DNA of 17,328 nucleotides from Ilumatobacteraceae bacterium (lineage in GTDB: Bacteria > Actinomycetota > Acidimicrobiia > Acidimicrobiales > Ilumatobacteraceae). The DNA lies in assembly GCA_007117775.1 (NCBI GenBank), contig SKFX01000061.1:1-17328 (forward strand), written 5' to 3'. Positions 7,301 to 14,385 of this stretch are shown in pieces. The position numbers and the translations under genes are program-made. Each line of letters opens with the position of its first letter. Positions within the stretch are counted from its first letter, which is position 1. The notes beneath the pieces are model-generated. The model worked only from the letters and a program-made list of their open reading frames with translations. It ran no database searches and had not been told where the DNA came from.

Positions 7301-7834
7301 GTGCTCGCCATGATCCGAGGCGGCGAGTTCCGAGCTGAGCACAAACTGGCGCTCTGGCTGCAGTTGTTGGCGCTGCAGTGCACCGACCCGGAACGCAACT
7401 GGCGAGCGGTCAGCATCTCCTACAACAAGGATCTGCGGGTCGAGACACTGCGCCTCGTCGACCCCGACCGGGCCACTGCAGATCTCGAGCTGTTGATCGA
7501 TGTCCACCATCGGGCATCGCGACAGCTCATCCCAGCCTTCGCGCGGACCACCGAGGCGGTGTTCGACAAGGGCCTGTGGAACGGAGCAGGCCAGTGGAGG
7601 AAGTACACGGGCTTCGGCGAGGGCGACGATGAGTGGATTCGGTTCGCGCTCGGCGATGCGGACTATGCCGAGATCGCTGAATGGGAACCACGCCCCGATG
7701 AGGTCGGTCCATCGTGGGGGAACTCCCCGTCGCGTCTCGAACGTTGGGCGCAGCATCTGTGGGGGACCTTCGCCGATTCGGTCGAGATCATCGATGACGC
7801 CGATGCCGGTGACTCCGATCGGGGGCGTCGATGA
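4337..7834 (+). CDS. recC: RecC subunit of exonuclease V (RecBCD)
   Basis: This is the 1165-residue RecC subunit. It holds the complex together, splits the DNA duplex and, in studied bacteria, recognises the Chi sequence. It acts in the cytoplasm on double-strand ends. Regions alignable with E. coli RecC from memory include GVRTSLIEHLSQRLG (41-55) with GIAANLQF just after, YGLASLPP (199-206), REIAVLCPDP (368-377) followed by LPVRLADRSLRSDTP, the VTVSSLTAQRG region near 657-667 with GDRDARSEFRAQLLDAI downstream, and ISDIEQTLRRPIRTLLSGRLG near 828-848. The length is typical of the family. An acidic insertion (about 605-625) includes a DNA repeat described separately. The start is supported by the TACGGT box 6 bases upstream. 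The stop overlaps the recB start by 4 bases (ATGA), implying translational coupling. Confidence 0.95.
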   Translation: MALAVTVSESPAALADALAERLAESPTDPFAREIITVPGDGVRTSLIEHLSQRLGATDDGGNGIAANLQFMFPGSLIRRALAETGDQRWEVNRLMWAVHHVLGHGESTPPDLARCRMIADLFDRYSVHRREMLRAWERDRDVDALGRPLPEHHRWQPHLWRDLVGLLGAPSAPTLVESAILDLRAGRLRPDLGERVMSYGLASLPPPHLDVLAALATQIEVHLFVPVWSAVVWDRLMARRDDSVVFPIPRADDLSASACEHRLASTWARGPREAQYLLINRLLSAHGDTRPDVLAAEQTEPRTALEVIREHLRSDTNPTEPVVLDRSDDSIRWYRCHGVARQAEVLRDALLHLLQIVDDDGAPQYQPREIAVLCPDPVAFAPVIEAAFAGDPDHGVARLPVRLADRSLRSDTPLMSVVSAVLELIDGRFRASDVLELFSLVPVQQRFGLTDEQVGRIGEWVEETNTAWGLDGESQRRFGLPDGVVAHSWRSGLEQLAVGAALVDADLAPEGFEVSFGPGETPPTGSLEGDDLDAFGALADALQTLELLRALIESEPISVMGWAERLREVIGALCQLADDDVWQWNQFDDLIGSFVDEARPTWVSDTTGTDHDADGAADGDAGGDEGWERFDPNEIARLFAGRLAGSPGRVRFGTGAVTVSSLTAQRGVAHRVICIIGLDGDLGSSIAPADDLTATVPCVGDRDARSEFRAQLLDAISVTGERLILTSSGFEVRDNKELAPAVPVMEFLDLIDASITDADRRRGRDLIAVDQPRHGWSASNFVPGALGVDGPWSFDEAALAAATHRLADGDPSVLDIDVGAEVIDRVAISDIEQTLRRPIRTLLSGRLGVSVRSDRDGGDDLIALEASALTATIQRTGLLFRRLAVARSAVAGFDDLDAARVSWDQAERYRWRTVLQRSGAVPPLGFGEQILDTWEAQTQDLVDLVLQYCPEVIAVAGEQVPIDCRVGGIRLEGLVGPVHQFSTLGDSSVLAMIRGGEFRAEHKLALWLQLLALQCTDPERNWRAVSISYNKDLRVETLRLVDPDRATADLELLIDVHHRASRQLIPAFARTTEAVFDKGLWNGAGQWRKYTGFGEGDDEWIRFALGDADYAEIAEWEPRPDEVGPSWGNSPSRLERWAQHLWGTFADSVEIIDDADAGDSDRGRR
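6170..6205 (+). repeat. Three 12-base imperfect tandem repeats within recC
   Basis: Units GATGCCGACGGG, GCTGCCGACGGG and GATGCCGGCGGG encode DADG, AADG and DAGG (RecC residues 612-623). They sit in a glycine- and aspartate-rich linker between the N-terminal helicase-like half and the VTVSSLTAQRG region. Because the unit is a multiple of three, copy changes would not break the frame. Confidence 0.75.
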
Positions 7835-10800
7835 ACGCGGCTGAGCCGCGGCGCCGGGAGTTCTCGGCCGCTGGAGCGTTGCCCGCTGGTGTCGTCGCAC
7901 TCGAGGCCAGTGCCGGGACCGGCAAGACCTATGCGCTGACCGCCCTGGCCACCCGCTTCATCGCCGAGGGTCAGGTATCGGCCTCGCAGTTGTGCTTGGT
8001 GACCTTCACCGAGGCCGCCACCATCGAGCTGCGCGGCCGTCTGCGCGATCGGATCTCTGAGACGGCAACACACCTCGATGGCCTGATCGCCGGCACCGCA
8101 CCAGGGGTCGATGATCCGGTCGTGACCGCCATCGCTGACACCTCACCAGACCAACTCATCGTTCGTCGAGATGCATTGCGGCGCGCGCTCGCCGAATTCG
8201 ACACGGCGACCATCTCGACGATCCACGGCTTTTGCACCCGGGTGCTCGCCGGTCGCGGGTCCGAGGCGCGGATCGTCACCAGTGGTGCTGCACAGGTCGC
8301 CGAAGCCACCGGTGATGTGGCCCTCGCAGCCGTCGCCGAGGCTCCCGATCTCGAACTCCGACCGGACCGTCTCATCCAGGGTGCATCGCAGCTGCTCACG
8401 ATGCCGACGGCGCGTCTCGTCGGTGCCTATGTGGACCGCGATCATGCCGAGCTCAGGTCGAGTCAGCTCGAGTCGGTCGTCCACACCGAGCAGGTGGTGG
8501 AGGTCGCCGAACTCGCCGTGGCCGAAGTCCTCGAGCGTCGTGTGGCGCGCGCTGAGCGGACCTTTGACTCATTGCTCAGCGAGACCCGGGACCTGCTGGC
8601 GGGCCCCGAGGCCGCGATGGTGATCCGCTCGCTGCGCGACCGTTTCCGCATCGTGTTGATCGATGAGTTCCAAGACACCGATCAGGTGCAGTGGGAGATC
8701 TTCAGGCGGGCCTTCATCGACCCGGCTCCCGATACCGGCGTGACCGATGAGGTCGAGACACCCGACGGTGACGAGTCCGACGACAGCCACCGTGCGGTGG
8801 TGATCGTCGGTGATCCGAAACAGTCGATCTATCGCTTCCGATCCGCTGAGATCACCGCCTATCTCGATGCGGTCGCCACCGCGGATGAGGTGCTCACCTT
8901 GAGCACCAACTGGCGTTCTGATGCTCCGTTGCTCGAGGGCCTCGAAGCACTCATGGAGAACTTCGAGTTCGGGTCGCCGGAGGTGGTGTTCACCCCGGTG
9001 AGCGCTGCGGACGGCCATGAGGAGTCCGGACTGGCTGGCGATGACGGCACCGCCGTGCAGATACGCGTCATCGACACCGGTGATGATCAGGCGCCGTCGG
9101 CGGATCAGACCAAACGCGCGGTGCGGCGCGATCTGGTCGGTGTGGTCCAGGGGCTGCTCGGTGGCGACATGGTCGTGGTGTCAGGTGATCGTGAACGAGC
9201 CATCGAAGCCCGCGACATCGCGATTTTGACCAGATCGAATGCTGATGGCCGGATGATCACCGAGTTGCTGTCCGGCGTCGGCATCCCGGCCGCATCGTCG
9301 TCGGGGGGCAGTGTGCTCAAGAGTGCAGCGACACAGCAGTGGCAGATCCTGCTGCGAGCCCTCGATCGTCCGGGAGCCATCGGTCCAGCCCGTGCTGCTG
9401 CGCTCGGATGGTTCCTCGGGATCTCGCCGGCGCGCCTGGCCGACTTCTCAGATGCTGATGCCCTCGAACTGCATGACACACTGCGCCGTTGGCGGTCCGA
9501 ATTGCGACGTGGTGGCATTCCGGCACTCCTCGCGGCGGCACGCGCCGGCGGATTGAGCCGGCGCGTCCTCGGCCGGGCGGGCGGTGAGCGGGATCTGACC
9601 GATCTCGATCATGTGGCTGAGCTGCTCCAGAGTCTGACCACCTCGCGGTCACCGGCTGCACTGCTCACGGTGCTCGCCACCGCAGAGCGAACTGCCGAGG
9701 AAGACCGGAGCCTCGGTGAGCTGACCGAACGCCGCATCGATCGCGATGACGATGCGGTCCAGGTCATGACGATCCACGGCGCCAAGGGGCTCGAATTCCC
9801 GGTGGTGCTGGTGCCGTTCCTGTGGACGGGGAGCGGCGGGGGCTCATCGATTCCCCATGCGGTCATCGATGGCCAACGCTGTCTCGACGGCAGCTGGATC
9901 GCCGGATACGAAGCGTCGCGCAATCAAGGCCTGCGCTCAGCCGCCACCGCTGAGCAGGCTGCGGAGGCCCGTCGACTGCTCTATGTGGCCTTGACGCGTG
10001 CCCGGCATCGCTGCATCATCTGGTGGGGGCGTGACCGCGGCAAGAGCGGCGGTCGACCACTCAACGACTTACTGCAGCACCGCTTGGAGATCGAGCCGTT
10101 GACCATCGCCCATCTCGAGCCACTGGTGCGCGCCGCGCCCGACACGATCTCGACCGCCGCGGTTCCGATCGACCTCCCCGCACCACGCCCGTCGGGCATC
10201 GCCGATGACGCTGCCGGGGGTCACGCTGAACGATCCGACGAGTCCACCTGGGGTGTCAGCGGCGCATGGCGAACCGAGTTCGAACCGTCGTGGCGGATCT
10301 GGTCGTTCACCTCCATCGTCAACGATGCCGCGCATCGCGCCGCATCGTCGCGCCATGATCCGAACCCCGATGCCATCCCGGTGCTCGGCGGCACCGATGA
10401 GGCCATCGCGGGTGGTTCTGAACCGATCGTCATCGAACCGATCGGCACCCCGTTGGCCGACGCCCCAGCTGGAGCGACCTTCGGCACGTTGATGCACCAG
10501 GTGCTCGAGCGGGCCGACTTCACCGCTGAATCCGTCGCCGATCATCTCGTCGGACTCTGCGATGAGGCCCTGGCGCGCCGTCCGCTCGCAATCGATGCTG
10601 CGTCCCTCGGCAGCGGGTTGGCCCATGCCCTGCACACACCCCTCGGCGGCCCACTCGGCTCCTTCGCGTTGACCGACCTACAACGCAGTGACCGCATCGA
10701 TGAACTCGAGTTCCATCTCCCACTCGGCCGACTCCGGGCATCGGATCTCGCAACGGTGCTCGTCGATCATCTCGACCATGACGATCCGATTCGACCATGG

Positions 10801-11268
10801 GCCGCCCATCTGGTCGGGCCCGGCTCGGATGACCCGGGCAGCCTCGGGGAGTTCGCCATCGATCTCGCCGGGCGCTTGACCGGTTCGATCGACCTCACGT
10901 TCCGCCATCGCGACGGTGACACCGATCGATATTTCGTCGCCGATTACAAGTCCAATCGCCTCGCCCATCGTGCCGCCTATCAATCAGCTGCGCTGATCGA
11001 AGCCATGGTGCATCATCACTATCCATTGCAGGCAGCGCTCTATCTCGTCGCATTGCACCGGTATCTGCGGTGGCGTCTCGTGGATTACGACCCCGCGGTC
11101 CATCTCGGCGGGGCCGCCTATCTGTTCATCCGCGGGATGGACCCTGCTGCTGGCGAACCGGGCCATGGGGTGTTCTGGTGGACACCAGCCACCGACGCGG
11201 TGCTCGCGCTCGATGCCGTGCTCGGTGCCGATGGTGCCGCTGGATCGACCGGTTCGGTGAAGCGATGA
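7831..11268 (+). CDS. recB: RecB subunit of exonuclease V: helicase and nuclease
   Basis: The 1145-residue protein is the 3'-5' superfamily 1 helicase and the only nuclease of RecBCD. Helicase motifs are complete: Walker A ASAGTGKT (26-33), motif Ia TFTEAATIELRGR, Walker B DEFQD (278-282), GDPKQSIYRFR (327-337), NWRSD, TIHGAKGLE (647-655) and LYVALTRAR (717-725). The C-terminal PD-(D/E)XK nuclease keeps GTLMH with His 889, GSIDL with Asp 1021, and DYKSN with Asp 1038 and Lys 1040. These correspond to the Asp-Asp-Lys catalytic set of E. coli RecB (Asp1067, Asp1080, Lys1082). The final region (YPLQAALYLVALHRYLR, then LFIRGM) is also family-typical. It is therefore predicted to be fully active. 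The start overlaps the recC stop and the stop overlaps the recD start, each by 4 bases. Confidence 0.97.
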   Translation: MNAAEPRRREFSAAGALPAGVVALEASAGTGKTYALTALATRFIAEGQVSASQLCLVTFTEAATIELRGRLRDRISETATHLDGLIAGTAPGVDDPVVTAIADTSPDQLIVRRDALRRALAEFDTATISTIHGFCTRVLAGRGSEARIVTSGAAQVAEATGDVALAAVAEAPDLELRPDRLIQGASQLLTMPTARLVGAYVDRDHAELRSSQLESVVHTEQVVEVAELAVAEVLERRVARAERTFDSLLSETRDLLAGPEAAMVIRSLRDRFRIVLIDEFQDTDQVQWEIFRRAFIDPAPDTGVTDEVETPDGDESDDSHRAVVIVGDPKQSIYRFRSAEITAYLDAVATADEVLTLSTNWRSDAPLLEGLEALMENFEFGSPEVVFTPVSAADGHEESGLAGDDGTAVQIRVIDTGDDQAPSADQTKRAVRRDLVGVVQGLLGGDMVVVSGDRERAIEARDIAILTRSNADGRMITELLSGVGIPAASSSGGSVLKSAATQQWQILLRALDRPGAIGPARAAALGWFLGISPARLADFSDADALELHDTLRRWRSELRRGGIPALLAAARAGGLSRRVLGRAGGERDLTDLDHVAELLQSLTTSRSPAALLTVLATAERTAEEDRSLGELTERRIDRDDDAVQVMTIHGAKGLEFPVVLVPFLWTGSGGGSSIPHAVIDGQRCLDGSWIAGYEASRNQGLRSAATAEQAAEARRLLYVALTRARHRCIIWWGRDRGKSGGRPLNDLLQHRLEIEPLTIAHLEPLVRAAPDTISTAAVPIDLPAPRPSGIADDAAGGHAERSDESTWGVSGAWRTEFEPSWRIWSFTSIVNDAAHRAASSRHDPNPDAIPVLGGTDEAIAGGSEPIVIEPIGTPLADAPAGATFGTLMHQVLERADFTAESVADHLVGLCDEALARRPLAIDAASLGSGLAHALHTPLGGPLGSFALTDLQRSDRIDELEFHLPLGRLRASDLATVLVDHLDHDDPIRPWAAHLVGPGSDDPGSLGEFAIDLAGRLTGSIDLTFRHRDGDTDRYFVADYKSNRLAHRAAYQSAALIEAMVHHHYPLQAALYLVALHRYLRWRLVDYDPAVHLGGAAYLFIRGMDPAAGEPGHGVFWWTPATDAVLALDAVLGADGAAGSTGSVKR

Positions 11269-13328
11269 GCGCGCCGAGCAGAACACAGGGCAGCGGACCG
11301 GGGCTGTCGGGATCGCAGTGGTCCGACGAGGCGCGCGAACTCATCGGCCCGTTCGTCCGCCTCGGGGTGTTGTCATCGTCGGATCTGCACCTGGCATCGC
11401 TGTTATGCGAACTCGCAGACGACGATCGCGCCGAGATGCAGCTCGCGGTCGCGCTCGCCGCGCGCGCACCGCGCCTCGGCCACACCGGGTTCGTGCCAGC
11501 GCAGATCGCCGCCACCATCGTGACCGAGGTGCCCGTCGACACTCCCGACGCCCTCGACGCCCTGCCATGGCCTGAGACCGAGACATGGTCGGAGATGATC
11601 GGCGCGTCACCGCTGGTCTCGGTGTTGCCCGAACGCTTCGGTCGACCAGATCCGCAGCGACCGCTCGTGCTCGCCGGTGACATGCTCTCGCTCCAACGGT
11701 ACTGGGCCTATGAGCGTCTGGTCGCGGAGAATCTGGCGCGCCGACTCGGCGGTTCGCTCGAGGAGTCGATGCGCGCGCTCGGCGATGACTCGACCCGCAC
11801 TGGCGGCTCGGCTCCCAGATCTGAGCGGACAAGCGCTGAGGGTGCAGAGTTCGATGAGGGTGCCATCGAGATTGCCCGCACATTGCTGAGCGGGCCGGGT
11901 TCTGAGCAACAGATCGATGCGGTGCGCACCGCCCTGCGACGGTCGGTGACGGTGTTGACCGGAGGACCGGGAACCGGCAAGACCACCACGGTGGCGGCGC
12001 TGTTGGCCGCACTGCTGTGGCGTGCGGATCAGACGGCGCGACGAGACGGCGATGACGACACTGAAGCGCACCTCGAGGTGGCGCTCGCTGCGCCGACCGG
12101 CAAGGCAGCAGCGCGACTCTCCGAGGCGTTCAGCGCGGCTGCCGCCCGCTTGCCCGCTGAGCTCAGCAATCGTCTCGCGGTCCGGGAGGCATCGACGATC
12201 CATCGGCTCCTCGGCGGATCCCGCCGGGGGTTCGCGCACCATCGCCGCCGCCCGCTTCCCCATGATGTGGTGATCCTCGACGAGGCATCGATGGTCTCGC
12301 TGCCCCTCATTGCCCGATTACTCGATGCGATCCCCCCGAGTGCCCGACTCGTGATCGTCGGCGATCCGGGGCAGTTGGCGAGTGTGGAGGCCGGCACGGT
12401 GCTCGCTGATGTGGTGACAGCGGCTGAATCCAGTGGTGATGGTCCTCGCAACTCCCTCGCGGCGGTGCTCGCTGGCGGGGTGGTGGAGCTGACGACGAGT
12501 CGGCGGTTCTCATCTGATTCGGGAATCGGACGCCTGGCCGCTGCGATCTCTGAGGGGGACAGTGTCGGCGCACTCGAGGTCCTCGACGCCGATGACACCG
12601 GTTCGGTCCGTTGGATCCGGTACCCCGAACATCGCAATGTCACCGATCTGGCCTTCGATCCCACCGTGGCCGCAGAGATCCGTGCCGAGGTGGTCGGTGC
12701 GGCCACCGATGCGGTCACCGCAGCCGTCGGCGGAGACCGTGTCGCAGCATTGGCCTCGCTGGATCGCACCCGGTTGCTGTGTGCGCATCGACGTGGCCCG
12801 TTCGGGGTCGGTCACTGGAACCGCCAGATCCGCAACTGGGTGATCACCGCCACCGGCATCGTCCCATTCGGGCAGTGGCTGCCGGGTGAACCGGTGCTCG
12901 TGACTGCCAATGACTATCGGCTCGGTCTGTTCAACGGCGATCTCGGCACGACCGTCGTCGACAGCGGTGGCCGCGATGGTGAGCGAACCGAGATGCGCCG
13001 GCGGCTGTCAGCGGTGTTCGGTGACCCGGCTTCGGTCGAGTCGATCACGGTGTTTGACCCGCTGCAGATCGATTCCCTCGAATCGGCCTATGCCATGACC
13101 ATCCACAAGAGCCAGGGTTCTGAGTTCGACCATGTGATCGTGGTGCTGCCGCCGTCGACCTCGCGTCTGGCGTCGCGTGAACTGCTCTACACCGCGGTGA
13201 CCCGCGCCCGATCGCAGATCACGGTGGTCGGCTCGGCCGAGATGGTCACCGCCGCGGTCTCTCGACCGGTCAAGCGCGCCACCGGTCTTGCCGCGGAACT
13301 CGCAGCGACCGATCTCGACGTGTACTGA
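11265..13328 (+). CDS. recD: RecD subunit of exonuclease V: 5'-3' helicase
   Basis: The 687-residue protein is the 5'-3' superfamily 1 helicase of RecBCD, which drives fast unwinding and licenses nuclease activity. It shows the N-terminal RecB-contact region (about 1-130), Walker A GGPGTGKTT (233-241), motif Ia AAPTGKAAARLSEA, Walker B DEASM (339-343), VGDPGQLASVEAG, TTSRRF, TIHKSQGSE (612-620) and the final LLYTAVTRAR (640-649). This is the short RecD1 type, without the long N-terminal extension of stand-alone RecD2. The reading frame is open further upstream inside recB (from 11070), but ATG 11265 is chosen because it forms an ATGA overlap with the recB stop, follows a GGTGAAG purine stretch and gives the usual length. 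Confidence 0.95.
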   Translation: MSAPSRTQGSGPGLSGSQWSDEARELIGPFVRLGVLSSSDLHLASLLCELADDDRAEMQLAVALAARAPRLGHTGFVPAQIAATIVTEVPVDTPDALDALPWPETETWSEMIGASPLVSVLPERFGRPDPQRPLVLAGDMLSLQRYWAYERLVAENLARRLGGSLEESMRALGDDSTRTGGSAPRSERTSAEGAEFDEGAIEIARTLLSGPGSEQQIDAVRTALRRSVTVLTGGPGTGKTTTVAALLAALLWRADQTARRDGDDDTEAHLEVALAAPTGKAAARLSEAFSAAAARLPAELSNRLAVREASTIHRLLGGSRRGFAHHRRRPLPHDVVILDEASMVSLPLIARLLDAIPPSARLVIVGDPGQLASVEAGTVLADVVTAAESSGDGPRNSLAAVLAGGVVELTTSRRFSSDSGIGRLAAAISEGDSVGALEVLDADDTGSVRWIRYPEHRNVTDLAFDPTVAAEIRAEVVGAATDAVTAAVGGDRVAALASLDRTRLLCAHRRGPFGVGHWNRQIRNWVITATGIVPFGQWLPGEPVLVTANDYRLGLFNGDLGTTVVDSGGRDGERTEMRRRLSAVFGDPASVESITVFDPLQIDSLESAYAMTIHKSQGSEFDHVIVVLPPSTSRLASRELLYTAVTRARSQITVVGSAEMVTAAVSRPVKRATGLAAELAATDLDVY

Positions 13329-13340
13329 TGCGGCGTTGTG

Positions 13341-13372
13341 CCGAGCCCACCAGGACCGATCGGTAGGCTCGG
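13341..13372. repeat. Inverted repeat between recD and the hydrolase gene
   Basis: CCGAGCC (13341-13347) and GGCTCGG (13366-13372) are perfect 7-base arms around an 18-base loop that itself holds the palindrome CCGATCGG (13356-13363). The right arm overlaps the TAGGCT box. There is no T-tract, so a classical intrinsic terminator is unlikely; an operator or a read-through hairpin are alternatives. Confidence 0.45.
13364..13369 (+). promoter_or_regulatory. Possible -10 box (TAGGCT) for a leaderless hydrolase transcript
   Basis: TAGGCT is 6 bases before the ATG at 13376, matching the arrangement before recC. No Shine-Dalgarno sequence is needed under a leaderless model. No good -35 box is seen. 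If real, the hydrolase is transcribed independently of the rec operon. Confidence 0.45.
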
Positions 13373-13375
13373 GTG

Positions 13376-14290
13376 ATGGCTGCACGCGTCGTCGAATGGG
13401 GCGATGAGGAACTGCGTCTCACCGATTCGGTCAGCGTGCTGTGCGGTGCGGATCGAGGAGCGTATCCGTCGGGAAATTCGGTGGTGGTGCGTGGCCGTGC
13501 CGAGAACCTCATCATCGATCCGTCCGTCAGTGTCGTCGGTCGCGGCGGGGCGCCGGTGGCCATCGACGCGGTTCTCAACAGCCACTGCCATGAGGACCAT
13601 ATGGCCGGCAACGGACTGTTCGCCGAGGCCCGATTGCACATCCACCACGACGATGTCGTCGGGGCGGCGTCGCTCGAGGGGCTCCTGGCCGGTTATGGAT
13701 TCGAGGATTCGTTGATGGAGGGCTTCGCCACGGCGCTCATCGAGGAGTTCCACTTCTCGCCGCGCCCCGATGCGAACGGTTTCGGCGATGGGGCACGCTT
13801 CGATCTCGGCGGCGTCGTGGTCGAGGCGGTCCATCTGCCCGGTCACACCGCCGGCCACAGCGGGTTCCGCATCGATGAGGAGGTGTTCTTCCTCGCCGAT
13901 ATCGACCTCACCGGCTTCGGGCCCTATTACGGCGATGTCTGGAGCGACCTGGATCAGTTCGAGGACAGCCTGATGCGGGTCCGAGATGAAGATGCCCGCT
14001 GGTACGTCACCTTCCACCACAAGGGCATCGTGGAGGGACGTGAACGGTTCATCGAACTCCTCGATGCGTTCCATACGGTGATCCATCGCCGTCATGAGGC
14101 GATGCTCGAGTACCTGCGCGAACCGCGCCGTATCGAGGATCTGGTCGCGCATCGCTTCATCTACCGGCCGACGGTGGATTCACCGATCGTGGAACCCGTT
14201 GAACGGCGCAGCGCGGAGTTGCATCTGGCCCGCATGATCGCTCGGTCTGAGGCCGTCGAGATCGGCGACGGATATTTCCGCCGGGCCTGA
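13376..14290 (+). CDS. Metallo-beta-lactamase-fold hydrolase
   Basis: This 304-residue cytoplasmic protein has the full metal-binding pattern of the metallo-beta-lactamase fold: HCHEDH (70-75), PGHTAGH with His 157 and His 161, ADIDLTG with Asp 175, and a THH-type His pair at 214-215 (FHHKG). It belongs to the broad glyoxalase-II-like/quorum-quenching-type group, which cleaves thioesters, lactones and other esters. No specific substrate can be assigned. The beta-CASP insertion of the nuclease branch is not evident, so a role in DNA processing with RecBCD is not supported. The C-terminal region (about 220-300: RRHEAMLEYLREPRRIEDLVAHRF) is helical, as in hydrolases that end with a winged-helix-like domain. 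A GTG at 13373 is an alternative start. It is unrelated in architecture to the two sulfatase-type genes at the left of the window. Confidence 0.85.
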   Translation: MAARVVEWGDEELRLTDSVSVLCGADRGAYPSGNSVVVRGRAENLIIDPSVSVVGRGGAPVAIDAVLNSHCHEDHMAGNGLFAEARLHIHHDDVVGAASLEGLLAGYGFEDSLMEGFATALIEEFHFSPRPDANGFGDGARFDLGGVVVEAVHLPGHTAGHSGFRIDEEVFFLADIDLTGFGPYYGDVWSDLDQFEDSLMRVRDEDARWYVTFHHKGIVEGRERFIELLDAFHTVIHRRHEAMLEYLREPRRIEDLVAHRFIYRPTVDSPIVEPVERRSAELHLARMIARSEAVEIGDGYFRRA

Positions 14291-14318
14291 TCTGAGCCAC
14301 GATCCCTGCTGTGGTTGC

Positions 14319-14324
14319 TAGTCT
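14319..14324 (+). promoter_or_regulatory. Possible -10 box (TAGTCT) for the CNNM gene pair
   Basis: TAGTCT lies in the 95-base gap before the membrane-protein pair. A start about 7 bases on, near 14331, would give a leader of roughly 55 bases with a 12-codon open frame (14338-14376). No -35 box or Shine-Dalgarno site is obvious. Confidence 0.3.
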
Positions 14325-14337
14325 GTTCGAACCATCA

Positions 14338-14376
14338 TGAACAGACCCTCTGCGATCGAGTTCGCACAGCGATGAC
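14338..14376 (+). other. Possible 12-codon leader open reading frame
   Basis: ATG at 14338 begins MNRPSAIEFAQR and stops at 14374-14376, 9 bases before the ATG of the CNNM gene. It starts about 14 bases downstream of the TAGTCT box. Chance occurrence is quite possible, and no attenuator hairpin was recognised. Confidence 0.15.
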
Positions 14377-14385
14377 GGTAGCTCA

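Noticed and set aside
11070..11264. Upstream extension of recD inside recB
   Set aside because: It would overlap recB by about 200 bases. The ATGA overlap at 11265 gives the normal RecD length, and the extra residues look like an out-of-frame shadow.
4337..13328. Idea that the large helicase/nuclease genes form an anti-phage defence island
   Set aside because: They are clear RecC, RecB and RecD orthologues in canonical arrangement. No toxin, restriction, CRISPR or other defence gene is adjacent.
13187..14152. A 321-codon minus-strand open frame across the recD end and the hydrolase gene
   Set aside because: It overlaps two well-supported genes and shows no recognisable domain.
13376..14290. 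Idea that the hydrolase next to recD is a DNA-processing beta-CASP nuclease
   Set aside because: The motifs fit a general metallo-beta-lactamase hydrolase. The protein is only 304 residues, with no visible beta-CASP insertion, and it appears to have its own promoter.
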